DNA of 18,525 nucleotides, from the NCBI GenBank assembly GCA_965371805.1, contig CBDUZW010000086.1, forward strand, positions 1 through 18,525, read 5' to 3'. Source of the DNA: JAOZTV01 sp965371805 (lineage in GTDB: Bacteria > Acidobacteriota > Aminicenantia > UBA2199). Under the pieces are notes generated by a model, which saw nothing but the letters and a program-made list of their open reading frames with translations, was not told the origin of the DNA and made no database searches. The position numbers were made by a program, and so were the translations under genes. Shown piece after piece: positions 8,020-14,376 of this stretch (position 1 is the first letter of the stretch; every line of letters begins with the position of its first letter).

Positions 8020-9001
8020 TAACCCCTATAGTTTTCATACACTTTATTTTATCACTATTTTTCTTATAAATACACACCCTTTGATCACATGGCCTGCACG
8101 CCATATATGATTGCATAATAGTCACATTATCTGTTCTCCACGGACCACTTATCTCAGGGACATTTGGACCATAAATTGCAATAATCGGGGTTTTTGACAG
8201 GGATGCTAGATGAAGAGGGCCAGAATCAACTCCAAAATAAGTATCTGAGTTTTCTATCAGAAAATAACTTTCTTCAATTGAGAGTTTACCAATAAAATTT
8301 CTGACGGATGTTTTTTTTTCGATCTCTTTGCCCCTTTCACTCTCTTTATCCCCATGTCCGATTAAACAAACAGAATATCCTTTTCGGAATAACATAGATG
8401 ACAGGCTTATATATTTATGTGTTCCCCAATCCCTGAAATCATTTCCTGCACCCACATGAATAACTACTTTTTTTTTAATGTCCAATGTTTTTTTTACAAG
8501 ATCAGAGATATTAGATTTATTAACTTTGATAGGAGGATAGTAAGGAATATCATCTTTACTGATTTTTATTCCAATTCCCTCCAGTAATCTTATTTGATTA
8601 TAAACAGAATGAATAAAAGGTTCTGTTTGAATTCTGCTAATTTTTATATTATAGATCCAGCTTCTAAAAGGTACTATATATCCGATCTTTTTTTTTATTC
8701 CACTTAAAAATGATATTTGTGAGCTTTTTGGGCCCGAATGGAGATCGATTAAAACATCAAAGCCAATGTTTTTTATCTTTTTTCTAAGTTTTAGCATCTC
8801 TTTTATATTCATTTTTCTTGGGATTACGATAAGTTCTGAGATACCGGGAAGTAACTTGCCAATTCCTTCAAATTCTTCTTCTACAATATAATAAATTTTA
8901 CTGTCAGGATATTTGTCTTTTAATAAAGTTATTGTAGGAATTGTGAGAATTATATCACCTAATAATCTCATTCTTATAAGAAGTATGTTTTTAATTTCCA
9001 T
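7982..9001 (-). CDS. ADP-heptose:LPS heptosyltransferase family glycosyltransferase (GT9)
   Basis: The 339-residue protein has the GT9 opening (ILLIRMRLLGDIILTIP, residues 6-22), DLHSG at 86-90, HVGAGNDFRDWG at about 182-193 and the donor-binding GVDSGPLHLAS at 257-267. IYGPNVPE then leads into a Cys cluster, C302-R-P-C305, C310 and C321, which many GT9 proteins share. These enzymes add heptose from ADP-heptose to the LPS inner core at the cytoplasmic face. Whether it adds the first, second or a later heptose (WaaC, WaaF, WaaQ) cannot be decided here. It follows the Trm112-like gene by about 30 bp. The start lacks a good ribosome binding site. It ends in TGA. Confidence 0.92.
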   Translation of the reverse strand: MEIKNILLIRMRLLGDIILTIPTITLLKDKYPDSKIYYIVEEEFEGIGKLLPGISELIVIPRKMNIKEMLKLRKKIKNIGFDVLIDLHSGPKSSQISFLSGIKKKIGYIVPFRSWIYNIKISRIQTEPFIHSVYNQIRLLEGIGIKISKDDIPYYPPIKVNKSNISDLVKKTLDIKKKVVIHVGAGNDFRDWGTHKYISLSSMLFRKGYSVCLIGHGDKESERGKEIEKKTSVRNFIGKLSIEESYFLIENSDTYFGVDSGPLHLASLSKTPIIAIYGPNVPEISGPWRTDNVTIMQSYMACRPCDQRVCIYKKNSDKIKCMKTIGVNEVYEEIIKHFR

Positions 9002-9032
9002 TGATATTTCTGTATGTCCGGATTATAAAACT

Positions 9033-9224
9033 TTATTTTTTGATCGCTTCATCAATAAGCATAATAGGGATGCCATCCTTTATTGGATATATATGTTTAC
9101 ATTTTAAGCATTCAATTCCATATTTGTCTTCTTCATATTCAGTAAGTTCTATGTCGCCCTTACATGCAGGACAGGCTAAAACATCGAGCAATTCTTCTGC
9201 AACTATTTCTTTTTTTTTAATCAT
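9033..9224 (-). CDS. Trm112/YcaR-family small zinc-ribbon protein
   Basis: The 63-residue protein has CPAC (C18, C21) and CLKC (C39, C42) around a small beta core, then the family signature YPIKDGIPIML at 46-56. It matches the Trm112p/YcaR family (PF03966). In bacteria such genes commonly lie beside LPS genes such as lpxK. Archaeal and eukaryotic members activate methyltransferases, but the bacterial role is not settled. It is the first gene of the minus-strand LPS run. A promoter at 9258-9230 would start transcription almost at its ATG. An AGGT 10 nt upstream is a poor ribosome binding site. Confidence 0.9.
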   Translation of the reverse strand: MIKKKEIVAEELLDVLACPACKGDIELTEYEEDKYGIECLKCKHIYPIKDGIPIMLIDEAIKK

Positions 9225-9229
9225 ATTTA

Positions 9230-9258
9230 ATTGTACCTAAAATATGTAATTCTTGCAA
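9230..9258 (-). promoter_or_regulatory. Sigma70-type promoter of the LPS/gatE operon
   Basis: On the minus strand TTGCAA (9258-9253) is followed after exactly 17 nt by TACAAT (9235-9230). The start codon at 9224 begins only 5 nt after the -10 box, which predicts a leaderless or nearly leaderless transcript. Confidence 0.5.
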
Positions 9259-9282
9259 TGATTTGAATCGAATGATAAAAAA

Positions 9283-9312
9283 TTGTTTTACTATTTAATT
9301 ATATGATATAAT
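9283..9312 (+). promoter_or_regulatory. Sigma70-type promoter of the Cys-rich protein gene
   Basis: TTGTTT (9283-9288) is followed after 18 nt by a perfect TATAAT (9307-9312). Transcription should start near 9319, giving a leader of about 20 nt that contains AAGGGA 6 nt before the ATG at 9341. It fires divergently from the LPS operon promoter. Confidence 0.65.
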
Positions 9313-9340
9313 AGAACTACAGTTTAATAAGGGAACTTAG

Positions 9341-9718
9341 ATGACGGAAAATGAAATAATTAAAATAATGATTGATTATCTTGAAACACAATTTCCAAAG
9401 AGATGTAATACCTGTGGGAAAGAATTTAATTCATTAAAAGATTATCTTCGTAATACAACACATATTGGAAAACCGGGTTCTCATGATGTAGATCTGGGAC
9501 GTTGGTTTCCAACGAAACCTCTCGGGACATTTGCACTTGCAAACTGCAGTTGTAATTCCACATTGGCTATAAGCTCAAGGGGGATGAAACTTAATGTAAT
9601 GTGGAAATTGATGAGATGGGCTAAAAAGGAAACAAAAAGCAGAGGGATTACTTTAGAAGAATTACTGAATGATTTAAGAGGCAAAATTGATAAAAAGGTT
9701 TTACAAAAGGATCTTTAA
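9341..9718 (+). CDS. Conserved hypothetical small protein with Cys pairs, probably zinc-binding
   Basis: The 125-residue soluble protein has no signal peptide or membrane segment. It has CNTCG at about 22-26 and NCSCNST at about 68-74, which together could bind one zinc ion. Between them lie KDYLRNTTHIGKP and LGTFALANC, which look like a conserved core. The C-terminal 40 residues are helical and charged. I recall similar short uncharacterised proteins in other bacteria but know no function. It has its own promoter, a good ribosome binding site (AAGGGA) and ends 29 bp from the end of folE on the opposite strand, so it is a single-gene unit. Confidence 0.8.
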   Translation: MTENEIIKIMIDYLETQFPKRCNTCGKEFNSLKDYLRNTTHIGKPGSHDVDLGRWFPTKPLGTFALANCSCNSTLAISSRGMKLNVMWKLMRWAKKETKSRGITLEELLNDLRGKIDKKVLQKDL

Positions 9719-9747
9719 AGATAAAACAAAAATATATTAATTATTGC

Positions 9748-10320
9748 TTATTCTTTTGCCATTATCAGGGACATTGCTTCCTCTCTGGTTGCAGTTTTCT
9801 TTCTGAATATCCCCCTTACAGCTGATGTCAATGTTATAGACCCTGGTTTTTTTGCTCCTCTCATCGTCATACATAGATGTTCAGCTTTAATAACAACCAT
9901 GACCCCTAATGGAGCGATCGCTTTTGTTATATTATCAGCTATTTGTTTTGTGAGTCTCTCCTGGAGTTGAAGTTTTTTTGAAATTGTGTCGACAAGATGA
10001 GCTATTGTGCTTAATCCCATTATTTTTCCGTTTTTTGGAATATAGGCAATACTCACAAACCCAAAAAATGGAAGCAGGTGGTGCTCACACATTGAATAGA
10101 TAGGGATATTTTTTAAGATAACCATCTCATCATGTTCTTCTTCTGTTAAATGTTTTAAATATTTACTTAAATCTTCATGGGTTCCACTCAGAACTTCTTC
10201 AAACATATTTGCCGTTCTTTCAGGTGTTCTTGCTAATCTCTTATCTTTCGGGTTCTCTCCAATTCCTTCTAGAATCAGATTTACCCCTTCAATTATTTTT
10301 TTTCTATTAAAACCTTTCAT
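9748..10320 (-). CDS. folE: GTP cyclohydrolase I
   Basis: FolE converts GTP to 7,8-dihydroneopterin triphosphate, the first step to folate and other pterins (and to queuosine in many bacteria). The 190-residue protein has RTPERTANMF at 31-40, the zinc ligands C78 and H81 in MCEHHLLPF, C150 in HLCMTMRG, and SAVRGIF near 166-172. Its length equals that of typical short FolE proteins. I chose the ATG at 10320 because AAGGAG lies 7 nt upstream and it matches the family start. The reading frame extends 17 codons further to 10371 without a ribosome binding site. It lies 106 bp downstream of a small membrane-protein gene on the same strand. Confidence 0.97.
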   Translation of the reverse strand: MKGFNRKKIIEGVNLILEGIGENPKDKRLARTPERTANMFEEVLSGTHEDLSKYLKHLTEEEHDEMVILKNIPIYSMCEHHLLPFFGFVSIAYIPKNGKIMGLSTIAHLVDTISKKLQLQERLTKQIADNITKAIAPLGVMVVIKAEHLCMTMRGAKKPGSITLTSAVRGIFRKKTATREEAMSLIMAKE

Positions 10321-10426
10321 TCTTAAACTCCTTACCATAAAAGCCTGACAATCCAAGTGTAATATTAACATATTTTCTAAAAAAACAAAAAATTATCAAA
10401 TTTCATACTTAGTATCTGTAATACTG

Positions 10427-10909
10427 TTATTTTCTGGAGATTGGTGAGATTATTAAAATAAAGAGGAAAAGATAAATGCCAATTGAAATTATTGGGACCA
10501 GCAGGTAGATCATTTTGTTTATGAGAGGAGTTTGCTTCCCTGAAGAGAAATTATGTTCATCCACAGGTATTCCTGCAAAAATAATACCTGTGAGTAGATA
10601 GAAAAGAGCAAGAACTGTTTCATGCATACTTTCGGCAACTTCACTTATATCAGCTCCCCCCATTGCAAAGAGTATTTTACTCAGGCCTGTTAATACTATT
10701 ATAAAACCAAGAAGTCCTAACATTGGTGTAATTGAAGATTTGTTTCTGGAAACAAGAAAGACAAAAATGGCTCCACCGAAAACCGAACCTATTATTGGCC
10801 AGGAAATGAATATAGAAAGTGAGGTACTTTCTCTTAGAACCATTAAAAATGCTCCAGTCAAAATTAGATATCCTGTGATTTTAAACAAAATTGGATGAGG
10901 ACTGTTCAA
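10427..10909 (-). CDS. Small integral membrane protein of unknown function
   Basis: The roughly 160-residue protein is strongly hydrophobic, with about five membrane segments: about 8-24, 31-50, 61-82, 97-114 and 131-154. A charged loop, PVDEHNFSSGKQTP, precedes the last one. I recognise no family. The start is a TTG at 10909 without a well-placed ribosome binding site. A shorter version could start at the ATG of MVLRE, 22 codons later, but would lose the first segment. It lies upstream of folE on the same strand and may be co-transcribed. The gap contains no strong terminator. Confidence 0.6.
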   Translation of the reverse strand: MNSPHPILFKITGYLILTGAFLMVLRESTSLSIFISWPIIGSVFGGAIFVFLVSRNKSSITPMLGLLGFIIVLTGLSKILFAMGGADISEVAESMHETVLALFYLLTGIIFAGIPVDEHNFSSGKQTPLINKMIYLLVPIISIGIYLFLFILIISPISRK

Positions 10910-10929
10910 AACCTGTTTCTTAGTTTACC

Positions 10930-10958
10930 AAATTAGGTACCAGTCTAGTAAAGTCCAA
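10930..10958 (-). promoter_or_regulatory. Possible promoter of the small membrane-protein gene
   Basis: On the minus strand TTGGAC (10958-10953) is separated by 17 nt from TAATTT (10935-10930), about 20 nt before the TTG start. The -35 box matches five of six consensus bases and the -10 box four of six. Confidence 0.4.
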
Positions 10959-10988
10959 AAACTGTATTGCCTTAGTAGGAATTGAAGC

Positions 10989-11000
10989 GTTGTATACAAC
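10989..11000. repeat. 12-bp perfect palindrome in the divergent intergenic region
   Basis: GTTGTATACAAC is a perfect dyad in the 226 bp between the divergent membrane-protein gene and the repeat lipoprotein gene. Its size and place suit an operator for a dimeric regulator. No bound protein can be named. Confidence 0.4.
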
Positions 11001-11060
11001 AAAGATAAACCTGTTAGGTGCAAGACTGTCCTGAACCAAAAGTATTTAGATTGTGTGATA

Positions 11061-11087
11061 ATATATCTCTGCATTGCAGAGATATAT
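11061..11087. promoter_or_regulatory. 27-bp near-perfect inverted repeat before the repeat lipoprotein gene
   Basis: Two 13-base arms beginning ATATATCTCTGCA flank a single T. As RNA on the plus strand this folds into a 12-bp stem with a 3-nt loop and is followed by TTGTTTTTTC, which resembles an intrinsic terminator. A possible -10 element, GATAAT, overlaps its left edge, so it may instead be an operator at the transcription start. No gene upstream on this strand needs terminating. Confidence 0.55.
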
Positions 11088-11135
11088 TTGTTTTTTCATA
11101 TAATGTATCATTTGATTATGAAAAAGGAGGGAATT

Positions 11136-11936
11136 ATGAGGAAAAATTTTATTTATTTATTCATTATTTTATTTACAGGTTTGTTTCTTATATCAAGCTG
11201 TGGCGGAGAGGCAGTTGATGCATCTAAATTACAGATAAAAAAGGATATAGCATACAAAATGAATGAGGAAAAACCTTTTACTGGGAAAGCATTTGTATAT
11301 TATAAAAGTGGACAGAAAAGCATGGAAAAGAATTATAGGAAAGGAAAAGGTCATGGGAAAATAATAGAATGGAGTAAAGATGGGCAGAAAACCCAGGAAA
11401 AAAGTTATAAAGATGGAAAAAAACATGGGGGATTTATAAAATGGTATAAGAATGGAAAAAAAAGACGCGAAAAGAATTATAAAGATGGAAAAAAAAACGG
11501 GATATTTATAGAATGGAATAAAGATGGGCAGAAAACCCAGGAAAAAAGTTATAAAGATGGAAAAAAACATGGGGGATTTATAAAATGGTATAAGAATGGA
11601 AAAAAAAGACGTGAAAGGAATTATAAGGATGGAAGGAAACATGGGGATTATATAGAGTGGGATAAGAACGGAAAGAAAAGACTTGAAAGGAAATATAAAG
11701 ATGGAAAAAAACAAGGAAAATATATATTATGGTATGAGAACGGACAGACAAAATTTGAAACAATTTACATAGATGGAAATGAACATGGTAGACAGGTATT
11801 CTATGATGAGAATGGGAAGAAAGAATGGGAAAGAAATTATAAAGATGGAGTTAAACATGGTAAATGGGTTAAATGGGATAAATATGGAAAAATCCTTTCT
11901 GAAATAAATTATAAGGGTGGTAAAGAAATAAAATAA
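11136..11936 (+). CDS. MORN-like/YwqK-family repeat lipoprotein
   Basis: The 266-residue protein starts with a lipoprotein signal peptide. The lipobox is ISSC with C22 as the predicted lipidated residue, and a GG follows. About nine tandem modules of 23-25 residues follow, with the pattern G..HG.(Y)I.W..NG.K..E.NYKDGK, which is the YwqK/MORN-variant repeat. The family is named toxin-antitoxin YwqK antitoxin in databases, but that role is poorly supported. Such beta-hairpin repeats usually form an elongated surface for binding protein or lipid. The protein is Lys/Arg-rich and probably sits on the periplasmic face of a membrane. AAGGAGGG ends 4 nt before the ATG, which fixes the start. Two modules are duplicated with almost no DNA change, 144 bp apart. 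Confidence 0.85.
   Translation: MRKNFIYLFIILFTGLFLISSCGGEAVDASKLQIKKDIAYKMNEEKPFTGKAFVYYKSGQKSMEKNYRKGKGHGKIIEWSKDGQKTQEKSYKDGKKHGGFIKWYKNGKKRREKNYKDGKKNGIFIEWNKDGQKTQEKSYKDGKKHGGFIKWYKNGKKRRERNYKDGRKHGDYIEWDKNGKKRLERKYKDGKKQGKYILWYENGQTKFETIYIDGNEHGRQVFYDENGKKEWERNYKDGVKHGKWVKWDKYGKILSEINYKGGKEIK
11379..11614 (+). repeat. Near-identical 144-bp-period direct repeat inside the lipoprotein gene
   Basis: The segment starting at GATGGGCAGAAAACCCAGG near 11379 recurs at 11523. About 90 bp are almost identical, and the two-module unit is 48 codons. The identity extends to third codon positions, so this is recent duplication or gene conversion and not protein-level conservation. Confidence 0.75.
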
Positions 11937-11995
11937 TTTATTTATTTTTTAGCAGAGTCTCACTATATCTCCTGCTGAGTTTTATTTTTGATCAG

Positions 11996-12145
11996 ATGGG
12001 AAAACAATTAGGACAGGCTTTTTTACCTATAAAATACAGGAATATTGTAGGCACATTTCCATACAAAATTTATAATGGAAAATTATATCAACTGATTGAA
12101 AATGAAGATGAAGAGGTATGGAAATTACATATAACAATTATTTAA
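11996..12145 (+). CDS. Possible small ORF or C-terminal gene fragment, 49 codons
   Basis: The frame encodes a peptide starting MGKQLGQAFLPIKYRNIVGT and ending LHITII. It stays open upstream through a hydrophobic stretch to about 11937. There is no ribosome binding site before the ATG. The composition (mixed charge, aromatic residues) looks like real protein, more probably the tail of a lost gene than a functional small protein. A related run of residues occurs at 14333-14390 beyond the next gene. Confidence 0.25.
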   Translation: MGKQLGQAFLPIKYRNIVGTFPYKIYNGKLYQLIENEDEEVWKLHITII

Positions 12146-12270
12146 TCGTATGTAAACGTCAGAGGAAATATTTGTTTTATTGCCGAGGAATATTAATAAT
12201 CCAGAGTTGAATAAATAAATGGATTATGATAATCTGAGGTTTGAATATGATAAACGTTTATGAATAATCT

Positions 12271-12423
12271 ATGAAAAAAACAAAATATTTTGTTTTTTTA
12301 GCAATAGTATTAGTAATTTAAATATTACATGGGGCAGTACAGGAAAAATCAAAAGATAATTTCGATTCTTCTCGCTTTAATTATTCGTATTAGAAATATA
12401 ATATCAGCATGACTTTTGACTGA
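12271..12423 (+). pseudogene. Decayed gene for an exported protein
   Basis: In one frame from ATG 12271 there is a classic signal peptide start, MKKTKYFVFLAIVLVI. A TAA (12319-12321) follows, then ILHGAVQEKSKDN and SSRFNYSY, a TAG (12391-12393), KYNISMTFD and a TGA (12421-12423). The run after the first stop continues the expected signal peptide end and mature start, so this looks like a 5' remnant with nonsense mutations. No ribosome binding site is visible. Its first codons coincide with a perfect 26-bp AT palindrome, so chance composition cannot be excluded. Confidence 0.35.
12274..12299. terminator. 26-bp perfect AT palindrome, possibly a bidirectional terminator
   Basis: The run is seven A, C, AAAATATTTT, G and seven T, a perfect palindrome. 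RNA from either strand would fold with a U-tract forming its 3' arm. The stem has one G-C pair only, so it is thermodynamically weak. It may simply reflect AT-rich sequence. Confidence 0.25.
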
Positions 12424-12460
12424 TAATATTTATTTTAAATAAATTTGTATTGGAGGACTT

Positions 12461-14299
12461 ATGAATAAGAAACTTTTAATGTTAACAATTATTGTATTCT
12501 TTGTTTTTTCGATCATTTCTGCTGAAGGAAATATCAGAAAAAACATTGAAAAGGTTGAGAAAGGACTTTTAGGCAAGGTGATCATAAAAAATGGAAAAAC
12601 CTGGACATTAAAAGAACGGATGAAGTACTATAAGGTGCCTGGATTAAGCATTGCTGTCATAAAGGATTTTAATATAGAGTGGTCAAAGGGGTACGGCGTA
12701 ATGGATGTCGGGACCAAAGAACCGGTTTCTGAAAAAACACTCTTTCAGGCTGCTTCTATTAGTAAACCGGTTGCATCTATGGGAGCTTTAAAAAAAGTTA
12801 TGGAAGGGAAGCTCTCTATGTACGAGAATATAAACAATAAATTACAATCCTGGAAGCTGGGGAATAATAAATTCACTGATAAAAAAAAAGTTACCCTCAA
12901 GCATCTGATGAGCCACACGGCTGGAGTAACTGTACACGGTTTCAGAGGATATATTTCTACTGAAAAGGCTCCTACTCTTGTTCAGTTGCTTAATGGAGAA
13001 AATCCTGCAAATTCTGCACTCATAGAAGTTGATATTAATGTTGGCAGAAGACAGCGATATGCAGGTGGTGGATATTGTGTAATGCAGCAGGTGATGATTG
13101 ATATTGAAAAGAAAAACTTTCCTCAAATAATGAAGGAAACAGTATTAACACCGATTGGTATGATCAACAGTTCATATAAACAACCATTAGATCCGGGCAT
13201 GTTGAAAAGAGCTTCTGCAGGACACCGCAGAGGTGGAGAGCTGATTAAAGGCAAAAGAAATACATACCCAGAAATGGCAGCTGCAGGTCTATGGACTACT
13301 GCCGAGGATCTTGCTAAATTTGCCATAGAACTACAGTTATCTTATAAAGGTAGATCAAATAAAGTCCTATCACAGGAATTGACTGAAGAGATGTTATCTC
13401 CTTTTATTTCTAAATCCTCAGGATTGGGAATTTTTTTTAGGAATAAAAAAAATGCGGTTTATTTTACTCATGGTGGGGCAAATGAAGGATTTAGATGTCA
13501 ATTAATAGCTCATAGGGATGATGGATATGGTGTAGTTGTAATGACTAATTCTGACAATGGAAGTTCGTTGGCTGCAGAAATTATCAGATCTGTTGCAAAT
13601 GTGTATAAATGGAAGAGTTATTTACCAGAACAAATTGTAACAATAAAAATGAGTCCGGATAAATTATCTTATTTTCAAGGCAAATACGCTGAACATGAGG
13701 ATGAATTTTATACAGTAGCTGTAAATCAGGGAAAGTTATATATAAAAAGTATAAATTTACAGAAAGCGGAATTGCTTCCAATATCAGAGAATACTTTTAT
13801 AGATAGCAAATATGGCGTCCGTTTCACATTTTCCGGAAAAAGCGGAGAGAGAATATCTCAGCTATTTGTGGACTATAGAGGAAAAAGAAGCATTGGTAAC
13901 CTGATAAATAAAAATGTAATAAGTCCTTATGAGTATTTAAAAAAAGGACAAATATCAAAAGGAATAAAAAAATATAAAACCATTAGAAAAAAAAATCCTG
14001 AAAATATTGTCTTGAAGGAAAGTAGAATAAATGCTCTGGCATATAGATTATTAAACGAGAAAAAATTTAAAGCAGCATTTGCACTTTTCAAATTAAATAT
14101 CTGGATGTATCCTAATTCAGTAAACCCATATGATAGTCTTGCTGAAGCATATTTCACCAAAGGTGATAAAAAAAAAGCAAAAAAATATTACATTAAACTA
14201 CTTAAAGTAATTTCTAAGAACAGTAAAACCAAAAAAGAGAGTTATAAACAACTTAAATCCAATGGTATAAAAATGTTAAAAAAGCTTGAGAAAAAATAA
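12461..14299 (+). CDS. Secreted beta-lactamase-family serine hydrolase with C-terminal TPR-like repeats
   Basis: The 612-residue protein has a signal peptide (about residues 1-21), then a PF00144 serine hydrolase domain at about 50-380. S99-I-S-K102 is the SxxK nucleophile and general base. Y200 in RYAGGGY takes the place of the YxN motif, and HGGANEGF at 337-344 replaces KTG. These variants are typical of penicillin-binding-protein-like esterases and D-amino-acid or peptide hydrolases, not of true class C beta-lactamases. A small beta-rich domain (about 395-480) and two or three TPR-like helical pairs (about 485-600) follow. It acts outside the cytoplasm. Its substrate is unknown. GGAGG ends 5 nt before the ATG. 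No gene is co-transcribed with it. Confidence 0.88.
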   Translation: MNKKLLMLTIIVFFVFSIISAEGNIRKNIEKVEKGLLGKVIIKNGKTWTLKERMKYYKVPGLSIAVIKDFNIEWSKGYGVMDVGTKEPVSEKTLFQAASISKPVASMGALKKVMEGKLSMYENINNKLQSWKLGNNKFTDKKKVTLKHLMSHTAGVTVHGFRGYISTEKAPTLVQLLNGENPANSALIEVDINVGRRQRYAGGGYCVMQQVMIDIEKKNFPQIMKETVLTPIGMINSSYKQPLDPGMLKRASAGHRRGGELIKGKRNTYPEMAAAGLWTTAEDLAKFAIELQLSYKGRSNKVLSQELTEEMLSPFISKSSGLGIFFRNKKNAVYFTHGGANEGFRCQLIAHRDDGYGVVVMTNSDNGSSLAAEIIRSVANVYKWKSYLPEQIVTIKMSPDKLSYFQGKYAEHEDEFYTVAVNQGKLYIKSINLQKAELLPISENTFIDSKYGVRFTFSGKSGERISQLFVDYRGKRSIGNLINKNVISPYEYLKKGQISKGIKKYKTIRKKNPENIVLKESRINALAYRLLNEKKFKAAFALFKLNIWMYPNSVNPYDSLAEAYFTKGDKKKAKKYYIKLLKVISKNSKTKKESYKQLKSNGIKMLKKLEKK

Positions 14300-14376
14300 T
14301 AAGACTATAATTCGGCTACTATTTTATTATTAGGGGATAAATTAGGAAAAAATATGGGCCAGGCAAGATTTCACTT

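Larger units (their letters stand above)
11937..12460. other. Gene-poor 524-bp stretch with short open fragments and decayed coding sequence
   Basis: This gap separates the repeat lipoprotein from the serine hydrolase. It holds a short open frame (11996-12145), a 12-bp palindrome ATAAACGTTTAT (12250-12261), a 26-bp AT palindrome (12274-12299), a signal-peptide-like frame broken by stops (12271-12423), and a TTGACT (12416-12421) that may be the -35 box of the hydrolase promoter, with TAAATT 18 nt further. No full-length gene or RNA gene is visible. Confidence 0.6.

Noticed and set aside
9281..9300. Possible tRNA or other structured RNA in the divergent gap before the Cys-rich gene.
   Set aside because: No T-loop or acceptor stem could be folded; the gap is explained by two divergent promoters.
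11379..11614. CRISPR-like regular repetition.
   Set aside because: The repeats are coding, in frame, contiguous and lack unique spacers; they encode YwqK/MORN-like modules.
11229..11714. A 161-codon minus-strand frame rich in Phe and Ser.
   Set aside because: It is the antisense shadow of the repetitive lipoprotein gene. Its repeats merely mirror the coding repeats.
12461..14299. Annotation as a beta-lactamase resistance gene.
   Set aside because: The YxN and KTG motifs are replaced by forms seen in esterases and peptidases of PF00144, and no regulator or resistance context is present.
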